Below the pieces are notes generated by a model, which was not told the origin of the DNA, did not search any database, and saw only the letters and a list, made by a program, of their open reading frames with translations. DNA of 64,000 bases from G963676095 sp963676095 (GTDB lineage Bacteria; Bacteroidota; Bacteroidia; Bacteroidales; Prolixibacteraceae): NCBI GenBank assembly GCA_963676095.1, contig OY781040.1, positions 2,976,001 through 3,040,000 of the forward strand, read 5' to 3'. Both the position numbers and the translations under genes were made by a program. Shown here piece by piece: positions 8,319-17,479 of the stretch. The number at the start of each line of letters is the position of its first letter. Within the stretch, counting starts at the first letter, position 1.

Positions 8319-10088
8319 TTAGCTCTTGGCCAGGGAGAAAAGGAATTCAAGACCTCCTTCTGTCCTGTTACGGACTGATATTTCTCCTTTATGCAACTGA
8401 ACGGCATTTTTAACAATGGAAAGGCCTAATCCCGTGCCACCGGTGGTACGGGTACGTCCTTCGTCGATCCGGTAGAAACGTTCGAATATACGTCCCAGGT
8501 GTTCTTCGGGGATCCCTTTGCCCGTATCGGCATAGCTGAAGTAGTAGAATTTTTCATCTTCAAGGTATTGCCTGATCTGGATTATAATATTGGTCCCGGC
8601 ATAGTTGATGGTGTTCTCGATAAAGTTTTGAAATATAGACGACAGCAGGCTGTCGTTGCCGTAAACATTTACGTTATTGTCAATATTAAGCTGAACAAGA
8701 ATATTTTTTTCTATCAGCCGCGATTCCAGGTTCTCTATGACATCTTTTATTAACGGCCGCAGTTTAACTGTTTTAAACTCAAAAAGGTCGCCTGCATCTT
8801 CGATATTGTTCAGAAGTGAAATGTCGTTTAGCAAATCGTTTAACCTTTCGCTTTGCGCAAAGGCCCTTTCGATAAAATAATCCCTTTTTTCTTTAGGAAG
8901 ATTTTTGTTATTCAGGATTGTTTCCAGGTATCCCTTGATGGAAGCCAATGGCGTTTTTAATTCGTGGGCAATATTGGACGTGAGTTGTTGTTTCAGCAAT
9001 CGCCTTTTTTCAGGTTTCGTAATATCTTCGATCAGTATCTCAAACGACTTGTCAGCGAAAATAATTCCCTGGATTTTAAAGTACATTTCATTTTTTGCAA
9101 CTGTTTTTTGGACCTGGGGAAGGTTTCTCGGGCTGATAATGATGTTTGGATCGAGGTATCTTTCAATCTTTTCGATCAGGGGCCTGAAGGCGTCTATTTC
9201 GAAAAGGGCCTCGGCCGATATTGTAGACCGTTCCGAGATCAGGTTGATGTACTGGATGAAATGACTGTTTGCCAGTATTTTTTCTTTTCGGGGAGTAAAG
9301 AACCCAATCCCTTCGTTCAATGCATGTAAATGATTGTAGAGCCGTTCTTTTTCTGCGACCAGTTCGTCTTTCGCTTTTTTCAGACGGTTGTATATTTTTA
9401 CAATCTGGTGACGGATATCCCCGAACTCGGAATCTGAAAAATCGATTGTCGGGTCGATATCTTCATTTTTCCCTGCCCGGACTGCAAAATCCCTTAGTTT
9501 TCTGATAAACTCTCCTAGCCTTCTGGTTACCAGGTATAACATAAGCCACATCAGCAGGAAAATGGCTATCATGAAAAAAATGAAGACCTGTTCGGTTTTC
9601 AGAAAATTTTGGAGCTGCAGGTCATAAATGACGGCACACCTGACAAAATAATCGTCGTAATTTTTGGCGTAATAGTAAAAATCCTGGTTTGTCGTAGCCG
9701 AGTGCCTGATGTTTGCCCCTTTCCCATCATAAAGTGCTTTTTGTACCTCAGGGCGCATCAAATGGTTTTCCATATGGGCAAAGTCATGTACGAAACTATC
9801 GTAAACAACTTTCCCTGTTTTGTCGATTACTGTAACCCTGGTATTGGCTTCAGGGATCATGTAAACGATGGAATCCAGCCGGCTGAGTTGCCCGGTTTTT
9901 TCCAGTTTGTTGTGCTCGATATACCGGTGGGCGATTTCAGCGATATTATCGAGTATATTATCCAGCTGTTCCGTCCGGTATCTTTTTTCCCGCTCATACT
10001 GGAAAGCCAGTATTGCGAGGGTAAACAATGTAAATGCGGTGAAAAAATAAATAAAAATCCGTTGCTGGTATGTTTTTCGTTTCAACAC
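8319..10088 (-). CDS. phoR: Phosphate-regulon sensor histidine kinase PhoR
   Basis: This 589-residue membrane histidine kinase has TM1 at about residues 11-30, an extracytoplasmic domain to about 165, TM2 at about 167-187, a HAMP-like linker, a PAS-like segment, and then HisKA with the phospho-accepting histidine in NIAHELKTPL near residue 365. The ATPase domain shows the N box (QNFIENTINYAG) and G boxes (DTGKGIPEEHLGRIF, GGTGLGLSIVKN). It lies 24 bp behind phoB and is the last gene of the pst-phoU-phoB operon, which is the basis for calling it PhoR. It would phosphorylate PhoB when phosphate is low and be kept inactive through PhoU and the Pst transporter otherwise. Confidence 0.9.
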   Translation of the reverse strand: MLKRKTYQQRIFIYFFTAFTLFTLAILAFQYEREKRYRTEQLDNILDNIAEIAHRYIEHNKLEKTGQLSRLDSIVYMIPEANTRVTVIDKTGKVVYDSFVHDFAHMENHLMRPEVQKALYDGKGANIRHSATTNQDFYYYAKNYDDYFVRCAVIYDLQLQNFLKTEQVFIFFMIAIFLLMWLMLYLVTRRLGEFIRKLRDFAVRAGKNEDIDPTIDFSDSEFGDIRHQIVKIYNRLKKAKDELVAEKERLYNHLHALNEGIGFFTPRKEKILANSHFIQYINLISERSTISAEALFEIDAFRPLIEKIERYLDPNIIISPRNLPQVQKTVAKNEMYFKIQGIIFADKSFEILIEDITKPEKRRLLKQQLTSNIAHELKTPLASIKGYLETILNNKNLPKEKRDYFIERAFAQSERLNDLLNDISLLNNIEDAGDLFEFKTVKLRPLIKDVIENLESRLIEKNILVQLNIDNNVNVYGNDSLLSSIFQNFIENTINYAGTNIIIQIRQYLEDEKFYYFSYADTGKGIPEEHLGRIFERFYRIDEGRTRTTGGTGLGLSIVKNAVQLHKGEISVRNRTEGGLEFLFSLAKS

Positions 10089-10112
10089 GATAATATTTTT
10101 TAGAGGTTAATC

Positions 10113-10792
10113 TTACTTTTCGAAACAATAGCCGTATCCGGACCGGCCAACAATAGAACTTCCATAGTTCCCAATCTTTTTCCGCAAACGGGCTATGTTG
10201 ACATCAACATTTCTTTCCGTGACAATGACGTCATTACTCCAGATGCGGTTAAGGATCTCCTGCCTGCTTATAAACTTTCCCTGGTTTTTCATGAGCAATA
10301 CAAGGATCTCAAATTCCTTGCGGGTAAGGTTCACCGGTTTTCGTCGATTGTGATCAGTTTGCGGTTGATGTCGAGTTTCAGCGTATCGGCCTGAAGCACA
10401 TTTGACGATTCACTTGAACCTTTTCCTCTCTTCAGGATCGCACGGATGCGGACAATTACCTCTTTGATGGAGAACGGCTTAATGATGTAATCGTCCCCTC
10501 CGACGTTAAACCCGGTCAGCAGGTCGTTCTCCGACCCTTTGGCGGTAAGAAAGATAATAGGCACATCCAGTTGCAGGTCTTTCCGTATCACGTCTGCCAT
10601 CTTATAGCCGGACATTCCTCCCATCATGACATCCAGTAGGATCAGGTTATAACTGTCAAGCGGCTTGCTTAGCGCTTCTTCGGCCGAACCGGCCACGTCA
10701 ATTTCAAAACCTTCACTTGAAAGGTTGAATTGCAGGATTTCCAGTAAGTCCTGCTCATCGTCAACAACTAATATTTTAGGAATAAAGTCCAT
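10113..10792 (-). pseudogene. phoB: Response regulator PhoB, frameshifted between domains
   Basis: Two overlapping frames together make one OmpR-family regulator. The first, with start ATG at 10792 (one base after the phoU stop), encodes a complete receiver domain (KILVVDDEQDLLEIL, phospho-acceptor in LILLDVMMGGMSG, switch lysine in DDYIIKPFS) and runs into TGA at 10333-10331, just after KLITIDENR. The second, 10334-10113, encodes the winged-helix DNA-binding domain (NLTRKEFEILVLLMKNQGKF, RNVDVNIARLRKKIG). The protein would be continuous (ENRVNLTRKEFEIL) if one G were added to CGGTGAAC, so a one-base loss in a GGG run explains it. I see no slippery heptamer. It is either a sequencing error or a real loss of the regulator. 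The neighbouring genes are intact. Confidence 0.85.
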
Positions 10793-10793
10793 G

Positions 10794-11480
10794 CTACTCT
10801 TCGAGTTTATGGTGTCTGATATCTTTGCCTTCAATGGAATAAATGGCTGCTTCTGCAATGTTGGTGGCATAATCGGCAATCCGCTCAATATTTGACATCA
10901 TTTCCTTGATTGTTATCATGCTCACTAGCAGGTGTTTGTCTTTTTCTTCTGTGTGTGTTTTGTGCAAAAGTTTTTTCAGCAACTTGCTGTTTACTTCGTC
11001 CAGAATGTCGTCGTTTTTTATGCTCCAGATAGCCATTTCCCTGTCATCGTTGGTAAAGGCCAGCAATGACCTGCGTACCATCTTTGTGCTTAAAATCCCC
11101 ATGTTTGAGAGAACTTCATTAAACTGGTTGTACAACTCCGGGGTCTTTATCTTTTTAATAAAGTTGGCAACGTTCATAACCAGGTCTCCGATCCGTTCAA
11201 GGTTCAGTAACATGCGGTAACACGCCATGATCCTGCGTAGCTCAGAGGCCATGGGTTGGTGCAGCACGATGGTGTTAATAATTTTATCGCTGAGCTTAAC
11301 CTCGATCTTGTCTATTTCCTTTTCGTTTTTCGTGATAAGCTCCATAGCTTCATCCGAAATTTTGAGTTCTCCTGTGGTCAGGAAATGTTCCATGTAGTCC
11401 AGTTGTTCCAGAACAATGTTGGCCATTTTTTCGAAATCAGCCTCTATTTCATGGATTGCGTCATCTTTTTTTATGGTCAT
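10794..11480 (-). CDS. phoU: Phosphate-transport regulator PhoU
   Basis: This 228-residue all-helical protein has the two tandem PhoU repeats (about residues 18-105 and 120-215; AMELITKNEKEIDKIEVKLS, and later MITIKEMMSNIERIADYATN with the metal-cluster-like E/D-x3-D pattern). PhoU links the Pst transporter to PhoR and represses the Pho regulon when phosphate is plentiful. The gene lies between pstB and phoB, and its TAG stop is one base before the phoB ATG, which suggests translational coupling. Confidence 0.93.
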   Translation of the reverse strand: MTIKKDDAIHEIEADFEKMANIVLEQLDYMEHFLTTGELKISDEAMELITKNEKEIDKIEVKLSDKIINTIVLHQPMASELRRIMACYRMLLNLERIGDLVMNVANFIKKIKTPELYNQFNEVLSNMGILSTKMVRRSLLAFTNDDREMAIWSIKNDDILDEVNSKLLKKLLHKTHTEEKDKHLLVSMITIKEMMSNIERIADYATNIAEAAIYSIEGKDIRHHKLEE

Positions 11481-11515
11481 AACTGAAAATTTTAAAGGTT
11501 AAAACAGATATCCGG

Positions 11516-12295
11516 TTAACCGAATTTTCCCGTCAGGTATTGCTCGGTCCGGGGATCCTGCGGATTTGTAAACAAGTTTTTTGTTTTCCCGTATTCTACC
11601 AGTTCACCAAGATACATAAATAACGAGTAATCTGAAATTCTTGCAGCCTGAGACATGTTGTGAGTCACCAGGATAATGGTATAGTTTTCTTTCAGTTTAA
11701 CCAGCAGGTCTTCTATCTTTGAGGTAGCTATCGGATCGAGGGCAGATGTGGGTTCGTCCATTAGTATAATCTCCGGATTGAAGGCCAGGGCCCTGGCTAT
11801 ACAAAGTCGTTGTTGCTGCCCTCCTGAAAGAAATGTACCCTTGTTGTAAAGTGAGTCTTTTACTTCTGACCATAGCGCCACGTCTTTAAGCGAGCGTTCC
11901 ACGATCTCGTCTTTTTCCTTTTTTTTCAGTCTGATCCCGTTAAGTTTATAACCGGCTATCACATTGTCGTAGATGCTCATGGTCGGGAACGGGTTTGGAC
12001 GTTGAAAAACCATTCCCATTTGTCTCCTTAGCTTTATGGCCGGCATCTCGAAAATGTTTTCATCGCGTATCAGTACCTGACCTTCCATGGTAATGTCCTC
12101 ATAGAGCTCATGCATCCTGTTGAGGGCGCGGAGTAAGGTACTTTTCCCGCATCCGGAAGGTCCCATGATCGCGGTAACGGTCTTTTTCTTGATATCGACC
12201 GAAACGTTTTTTACCGCATAATTTTTATTATAGGCAACCGACAGGTTTCTGATTGAAAGTGCGGGATCTTTTATTTCTGCTATCGTATTTGTCAT
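11516..12295 (-). CDS. pstB: Phosphate ABC transporter ATP-binding protein PstB
   Basis: This 259-residue ABC ATPase has Walker A GPSGCGKST (from residue 45), the signature LSGGQQQRLCIARAL (about 156-170), Walker B IILMDEPTSALD and a switch histidine in ILVTHNMSQA. The PstB-specific features QRPNPFPTMSIYDN and the EYLTGKFG C-terminus are present. It drives phosphate import through PstC/PstA. It follows pstA by 2 bp and precedes phoU. Confidence 0.96.
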   Translation of the reverse strand: MTNTIAEIKDPALSIRNLSVAYNKNYAVKNVSVDIKKKTVTAIMGPSGCGKSTLLRALNRMHELYEDITMEGQVLIRDENIFEMPAIKLRRQMGMVFQRPNPFPTMSIYDNVIAGYKLNGIRLKKKEKDEIVERSLKDVALWSEVKDSLYNKGTFLSGGQQQRLCIARALAFNPEIILMDEPTSALDPIATSKIEDLLVKLKENYTIILVTHNMSQAARISDYSLFMYLGELVEYGKTKNLFTNPQDPRTEQYLTGKFG

Positions 12296-12297
12296 AT

Positions 12298-13191
12298 CTA
12301 TCTTCTTTTGGCAGCAATCTGCTTCGAAACAATGTTTAGGATTAAAACGATTGCCATTAACAACAGGGACGAACTCCAGATCAGGTCAATCATATTCGGG
12401 TTGTTATAGAATTCCCATATCAGTAACGGAATGGCACTTGTGGGTTTTGTCATGTCCAGGTTGATAACGCTACTGCCTAAGGCCGTAAGCATTAACGGGG
12501 CCGTTTCCCCCAATATCCGGGAGATGCCCAGCAGGATGCCGGTCAGTAATCCGCTAAAGCCGGTAGGGATAAGAACCCTCAGGATAACCTTATGATAAGG
12601 GGTTCCCAGTGCCAGCGCCGCCTCTTTTAACGTTACCGGTATCATTTTCAGGGTTTCCTCGGTCGATCTGACGATCATCGGCAACATCATGATTGCAAGC
12701 GAGAGACTTCCTGCCAGGGCTGAAAAACCCATGGTGATGTGTTTCACGACCCAAAGATAGGAAATCAGTCCAAGAACGATTGACGGAACTCCCTGCAAAA
12801 TATCAGAAACGTTCCGGGTGAGGTTTGCCATGAATTTTCCCTGGTTTTCGTAAAGGTAGATACCAGTCATAACGCCGACCGGGATGGCAATGACTGCTGC
12901 GATAACGATCATCAGCAGGCTCCCGACTATTCCATTGGCTATACCCCCGGGGATTCTTTCCCCACTGGCTACTGCTGTCATTGCTGCAAATGTATCCGGA
13001 GTGTTCCTGATCAGGAAATCGAGGCTGATTTGCTTGTACCCTTTTACGAAAAGTTTGTAAATAATCAGGATAATCGGCGAGGTGGTAATCACTGAGAGAA
13101 TAATAACCACGGTGAGAAAAATTTTGTTTTTCATCATCCTGCTGGCCGATTTGTCAGGATATGCCGAAATTTCTTGTACGTTCACATTCAT
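12298..13191 (-). CDS. pstA: Phosphate ABC transporter permease PstA
   Basis: This 297-residue inner-membrane permease has six predicted membrane segments (for example IFLTVVIILSVITTSPIILI near residue 30). The EAA loop of binding-protein-dependent permeases reads LKEAALALGTPYHKVILRVLIP and contacts PstB. It pairs with PstC to form the phosphate channel. It lies between pstC (3 bp gap) and pstB (2 bp gap) in the tightly packed operon. Confidence 0.95.
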   Translation of the reverse strand: MNVNVQEISAYPDKSASRMMKNKIFLTVVIILSVITTSPIILIIYKLFVKGYKQISLDFLIRNTPDTFAAMTAVASGERIPGGIANGIVGSLLMIVIAAVIAIPVGVMTGIYLYENQGKFMANLTRNVSDILQGVPSIVLGLISYLWVVKHITMGFSALAGSLSLAIMMLPMIVRSTEETLKMIPVTLKEAALALGTPYHKVILRVLIPTGFSGLLTGILLGISRILGETAPLMLTALGSSVINLDMTKPTSAIPLLIWEFYNNPNMIDLIWSSSLLLMAIVLILNIVSKQIAAKRR

Positions 13192-13194
13192 GGT

Positions 13195-14046
13195 TTATGA
13201 CATCTTTTTAATGATCAGCTTCCCTATACCGTTCACCACTCCTGTTATCAGGAAAAGAAGTAATCCGATTGCAATAAGAGAACTCAGTTTCAGGCCTTCA
13301 GCTTCACCAAACTGATTGGCGATAACACTTGCCATTGTGTTTCCTGTTGCCAGGAAACTGTGCGGGACCGTGTTCGTGTTCCCGATCAACATGGTAACAG
13401 CCATCGTTTCTCCCAGGGCCCTTCCGAACGAAAGGATATAACCTGCAACAATTCCTGAGCGGGCATTGGGTATGGTAACGGTCTGGATAACTTCCATACG
13501 TGTCGCTCCCAAAGAATAGGCGGCTTCTTTCAGATCGTTCGGGACCATCGAGATGATCTCGTTGCTAAGCGACGTGGCATAAGGAATGATCATAATAGCA
13601 AGTATCAGGCTTGAGGTAAGGATCCCGAATCCCTGGTTCCCCAGGCCCATATCTGCCAGTAAAGGACGCAGTACATAGAATCCCCATAATCCGTAGACAA
13701 TTGACGGGATACCGGCAAGCAGATCGACCAGCAGTCCTAAAATCCGGGCCACACGGGTCCCTTTAAAGTATTCTCCCAGGAACAAGGATGTAGAAAAAGA
13801 GAGAGGCAGACTAATGATCAGTGCTGCCACCGAGGTCATGAGAGTTCCTGCAATAAAGGGAAGGGCTCCGTAGGATTCCTTCCCTTCTGTCGGATTCCAG
13901 CTACCGGAAAAGATAAAATTCACCCCAAACGCTTTAAAGGCAGAAATGGAACCTCCCGCCAGGGAAAATACCATTCCTGCTGAAAGCAGCAGGATCAACA
14001 CTGCCGCCATAGATAAAACATATTTCGTGATCTTGTCACTATTCAT
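13195..14046 (-). CDS. pstC: Phosphate ABC transporter permease PstC
   Basis: This inner-membrane permease of about 283 residues has six membrane spans and the EAA motif LKEAAYSLGATRMEVIQTVTIP. The partner permease PstA follows directly. An in-frame ATG at 14085 would add 13 residues (MFNPCGLIKNPRT); I prefer 14046 (MNSDKITKYVLSMAAVL) because homologues start close to the first membrane helix, but the longer form cannot be excluded. The pstS stop is about 50-90 bp upstream, the widest gap inside the pst part of the operon. Confidence 0.93.
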   Translation of the reverse strand: MNSDKITKYVLSMAAVLILLLSAGMVFSLAGGSISAFKAFGVNFIFSGSWNPTEGKESYGALPFIAGTLMTSVAALIISLPLSFSTSLFLGEYFKGTRVARILGLLVDLLAGIPSIVYGLWGFYVLRPLLADMGLGNQGFGILTSSLILAIMIIPYATSLSNEIISMVPNDLKEAAYSLGATRMEVIQTVTIPNARSGIVAGYILSFGRALGETMAVTMLIGNTNTVPHSFLATGNTMASVIANQFGEAEGLKLSSLIAIGLLLFLITGVVNGIGKLIIKKMS

Positions 14047-14138
14047 TGTTCGCGGGTTTTTAATCAGGCCGCAAGGGTTAAACATAGCAGGGAATCACAA
14101 CATCCCTGCTTGATTAATCCTGTTGGCAATTCAATTCC

Positions 14139-15206
14139 TTATTTCAATAAGGCTTCACCGTTAAATGTGATCGTGCGCAGGTTTGCTTTAGCTTTCTGTA
14201 CGGCGAGTTGCGGCAGTGGGGCATAATTTACTTTTTCGGCTTCTCCCTGTGCTTTTTCGCTGACCATCCAGTCGAGCAGTTTCATGGTAGCCAATGCCTG
14301 TTCCTTCGTACGGTTACCGTAAGCCTGTTCCTTATAAACGATAAGCCACGTAAAACCACTTATCGGGTATGACTGGGGGTCGGAAGAATTAGTCAGCATC
14401 ACCCTTGTATCGTCGGGGATATCTCCTTGTGCTGCTGCGCTAACACTGGCAATTGAGGGCAGAACATACTGGCCACTGCTGTTTTGCACTTTGGCTGACT
14501 GAATTTTTTGAGCAAATGCGTATTCGGAACCGATATAACCGATTGATCCTTCAGTTTGGCTGATCGTACCTGCTACGCCGGGATTTCCTTTTGCACCCAT
14601 TCCCACCGGCCAGTTCAGTGATTTTCCGGCACCCACTGCACCGGCCCATTTCTGGCTGATTTTACTCATGTAGTCGCTGAATATGAAAGTAGTTCCACTA
14701 CCGTCGGAACGATGAACAACGGTGATATTCTCATCCGGGAGTTTTGCGTCCGGATTATTTCCTTTTAACAAAGGGTCGTTCCACTTGGTGATTTCACCCA
14801 TGAAGATTTTTTCGAGCAGTTCGTTTGTAAGCTTCAGTTCGTCTACCCCGGGAAGGTTATAAGCAATAACGACAGCCCCGATGCAGGTTGGAACATGGAC
14901 AACGTCTGCTCCCATTTCAGCCAGCTGATCGTTCGAGAGGAAAGCATCAGTTGCCCCGAAATCAACAACTTTGTCTTTAAGGCTGCGGATGCCTCCACCA
15001 GAACCAATACCGCCATAGGTAACCTGTACCCCTGTTTCGTCGGCATATTCCTTGAAGAGCATGTTGTAGTATGGCATCGGGAATGTTGCCCCGGCTGCGG
15101 TCAGACTAACGTTACTCTGTTCACCTGAAGAACTTCCTTTCTTTGATGAACTTTGGCAGGAGCTTAAAAGCAGGGCTGCCACTACAAAAGACAAAATAAG
15201 TCTCAT
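14139..15206 (-). CDS. pstS: Phosphate-binding lipoprotein PstS
   Basis: This 355-residue periplasmic phosphate-binding protein is anchored as a lipoprotein (LLLSSC at residue 16). It carries the family's phosphate-binding segments: LTAAGATFPMPYYNMLF near the start of the mature domain, GSGGGIRSL, DFGATDAFLS and HRSDGSGTTFIFSDY. It delivers phosphate to PstC/PstA. It is the second gene of the operon, 18 bp behind the porin, matching porin-PstS coupling for outer and inner membrane uptake. Confidence 0.96.
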   Translation of the reverse strand: MRLILSFVVAALLLSSCQSSSKKGSSSGEQSNVSLTAAGATFPMPYYNMLFKEYADETGVQVTYGGIGSGGGIRSLKDKVVDFGATDAFLSNDQLAEMGADVVHVPTCIGAVVIAYNLPGVDELKLTNELLEKIFMGEITKWNDPLLKGNNPDAKLPDENITVVHRSDGSGTTFIFSDYMSKISQKWAGAVGAGKSLNWPVGMGAKGNPGVAGTISQTEGSIGYIGSEYAFAQKIQSAKVQNSSGQYVLPSIASVSAAAQGDIPDDTRVMLTNSSDPQSYPISGFTWLIVYKEQAYGNRTKEQALATMKLLDWMVSEKAQGEAEKVNYAPLPQLAVQKAKANLRTITFNGEALLK

Positions 15207-15224
15207 GGCTAATTATTTTTTTGT

Positions 15225-16211
15225 TTAAAATTTAATTTCACAATTTAGTATTGCTGTAGAACTAAAGGATTGATTCCCGTCCCTGGGATTCCAGCCTTGA
15301 AAATTAGGGGCAATTTTTACACCTTCGACTGGTGAAAATTCCAGTCCCACGAGGTATAGTTCCCCGTCAGAAGATAGATTCCACGCCGAAGAAGCCCCTG
15401 GTAGGGTACACGATCCGATATGGTCATAACGGCCAATAAATTTTATTTTTTTTGAGGCCCTCACCGAGGTATAGCACGAAACCCCGTCCATATCCTTTCC
15501 ATCTGTAAATCCGTAGTTTTTCTGCATGTTGTATTCAGCACCCAGGCTGAACTTTTTTGTCGTATAACCTAAAAATAAAGCCAGGGATGACAAGGTTGTT
15601 CCATCCTTTGTGCTAAAGTCGTAGTAGACCCGCCCGGTAAGCTGTTTAACCGGTTTTACAGTTACCCCGAAGCCGGCCCTGAGCGTACTGTCGGATTGGA
15701 GTTTTTTATATCCTTCCCCATTGGCCAGGATGAAGTCGGCGCTTACAACATCCGAGAATTTGTAATCGATACTCATTCCCAGATCTGCGCTGGAGTTGAA
15801 TTTATAGGCATCCTGAAATGATTTCGCAATATAGCGGTTTCCCCAGGCCTTCTCCTGAAGGTTAAACTGGTTAGTCGGGATTAACCCGAAATAAACCGCT
15901 AATTTGTCTTCTTCATAACGGATGTAAGCATTTTTCACATAGGCCGTCATCTCGAAACTTCCGTTCCCGGGGTTTCCTACATCGATATTGGCTTTTGCCG
16001 AAAATTTTTTGCTGAACTGGTAGTCGTATCCCAGGTAAACGCGTGTTAGCTCGAAGGCTGAAGCGGATTCTCCACCGGAAAATGTAGTGTGGTAGTTACT
16101 GAAAATTTTCATAAATGGTTTTCCACCTGGTTTAAACTCTTCATTTGTCTGGCTTTTGGCCATACCGGTAACGCAAAACATTACCAACGTTACTACGCTA
16201 ATACGTTTCAT
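15225..16211 (-). CDS. OprO/OprP-like phosphate-selective porin
   Basis: This 328-residue outer-membrane beta-barrel has a signal peptide (residues 1-21, ending in GMAKSQ). Strands alternate aromatic and small residues (FELTRVYLGYDYQFSKKFSA, YVKNAYIRYEEDKLAVYFG, FGLIPTNQFNLQEKAWG) and the C-terminus is STAILNCEIKF, as in phosphate-selective porin O/P family members of Bacteroidota. It would let phosphate diffuse through the outer membrane. It is the first gene of the pst-phoU-phoBR operon and sits directly behind the best candidate Pho box. Substrate selectivity is inferred from family and context. Confidence 0.88.
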   Translation of the reverse strand: MKRISVVTLVMFCVTGMAKSQTNEEFKPGGKPFMKIFSNYHTTFSGGESASAFELTRVYLGYDYQFSKKFSAKANIDVGNPGNGSFEMTAYVKNAYIRYEEDKLAVYFGLIPTNQFNLQEKAWGNRYIAKSFQDAYKFNSSADLGMSIDYKFSDVVSADFILANGEGYKKLQSDSTLRAGFGVTVKPVKQLTGRVYYDFSTKDGTTLSSLALFLGYTTKKFSLGAEYNMQKNYGFTDGKDMDGVSCYTSVRASKKIKFIGRYDHIGSCTLPGASSAWNLSSDGELYLVGLEFSPVEGVKIAPNFQGWNPRDGNQSFSSTAILNCEIKF

Positions 16212-16260
16212 ATACTTAAGATTGCTTGCTGTTTTAAATTCCTTTTACAGAATTCATTGG

Positions 16261-16328
16261 CAAATGAATATCTAAATAGTTACAGAGCAATTAATAAAAT
16301 GTTACAAAACGATTAATTTAATCTTTTA
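16261..16328 (-). promoter_or_regulatory. Promoter with five-unit candidate Pho box for the porin-pst operon
   Basis: On the plus strand TTACA (16280), TTAAT (16291), TTACA (16302), TTAAT (16313) and TTTTA (16324) are spaced exactly 11 bp. Such 11-bp direct repeats are the hallmark of PhoB binding sites. On the minus strand TTCATTTG (16268-16261) resembles the TAnnTTTG -7 element. The repeat phase relative to it equals that at 3119-3181 plus one 11-bp turn. The sequence from 16329 to 16623 holds only T-rich DNA leading to panC. Confidence 0.68.
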
Positions 16329-16623
16329 ACTCGATACGTTGATTTTTGTTTTGAGTTCAATTATCTGATTATAAATTTTTTAAATCATGTTATCATTTTG
16401 TAATAAAAGGCCTGTTTTCTAACATAAGGTTAAGTTTTCCGTTTCGTCTTATTCTTATCCTTTTGAAGAAATAAACCTTTTGTGCTTTTTTAATTCTGCT
16501 TTTTTCCTTTGTTCAGGGCATGGCTGAATCAGGTTATTCGGGAAATTTGAGGAAACTTAGAAGACTTTTCTTTTCTTTTTATTTTGATTTATTACTTACT
16601 TTGCAGCCTAATTTTTATGTCAG

Positions 16624-17466
16624 ATGCTGGTTGTAAAGGAAATAGACAAACTAAAATCACTGATAAAGGAGAAGAAAAGTGAAGGAAGATCGGTTGGTTT
16701 TGTCCCAACCATGGGAGCCCTGCATGCCGGGCATCTTTCACTTGTTAAGCATGCCGGAAAACAGACTGATTTTGTTGTGGTCAGTATTTTTGTTAATCCG
16801 ACACAGTTTAATGATCTTAACGATCTGAAGACATATCCGCGAAACCTTGACAGCGACCTGAAGTTATTAGACGGGGGACCCTGCCAGGTTGTGTTTGCCC
16901 CTGAAACAGAGACTATGTACCCGGAACCGGATACACGTCAATTTGGGTTCGGGAACCTGGAGAGCGTCATGGAAGGCCGTTTCCGTCCCGGCCATTTTAA
17001 CGGGGTTGCACAGGTTGTCAGCAAGCTGTTGATGATCGTCGGGCCTGATAAGGCTTTTTTCGGATTGAAGGACTTTCAGCAAGTTGCTGTTGTGAAAGCA
17101 ATGGTAAAACAATTAAATTTACCTGTCGAAATTGTTCCTTGTCCGATTGTCAGAGAACCGGACGGGTTGGCCATGAGTTCGCGTAACCAGAGGCTTACCC
17201 CTGAACAACGGAAAAACGCGCCCTGTATTTACCGGACCCTTGCAGAGGCTGTAAGAAAGGCTGGTGATATGGACGTTGGAGATCTTAAAAAATGGGTGGC
17301 CGAACAAATAAATGCCAACCCTTTTCTGAAAATTGAATATTTTGAAATTGTTGACGATGAAAACCTTATGCCTGTCAGGGATTGGGGCTCTCCGCTAAAC
17401 AAAACAGGTTGTATCGCTGTTTTTTGTGGTGAGGTCAGACTGATTGACAATGTGGCTTTCAAATAA
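16624..17466 (+). CDS. panC: Pantothenate synthetase
   Basis: This 280-residue enzyme condenses pantoate and beta-alanine with ATP to make pantothenate. The ATP-binding PTMGALHAGHLSL motif (HxGH, near residue 31) is present, as are VSIFVNPTQF, the GHFNGVAQVVSKL pantoate-binding loop and the KMSKS-like REPDGLAMSSRN segment. The length is normal. It is followed 13 bp later by panD, which makes the beta-alanine substrate, so the two form a vitamin B5 operon. Confidence 0.97.
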   Translation: MLVVKEIDKLKSLIKEKKSEGRSVGFVPTMGALHAGHLSLVKHAGKQTDFVVVSIFVNPTQFNDLNDLKTYPRNLDSDLKLLDGGPCQVVFAPETETMYPEPDTRQFGFGNLESVMEGRFRPGHFNGVAQVVSKLLMIVGPDKAFFGLKDFQQVAVVKAMVKQLNLPVEIVPCPIVREPDGLAMSSRNQRLTPEQRKNAPCIYRTLAEAVRKAGDMDVGDLKKWVAEQINANPFLKIEYFEIVDDENLMPVRDWGSPLNKTGCIAVFCGEVRLIDNVAFK

Positions 17467-17479
17467 AGGGAGAAAAGTG

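Noticed and set aside
10325..10340. Programmed ribosomal frameshift in phoB
   Set aside because: The site (GAAAACCGGTGAAC) has no slippery heptamer in the needed frame and no downstream structure that I can see; a missing G in a GGG run is simpler.
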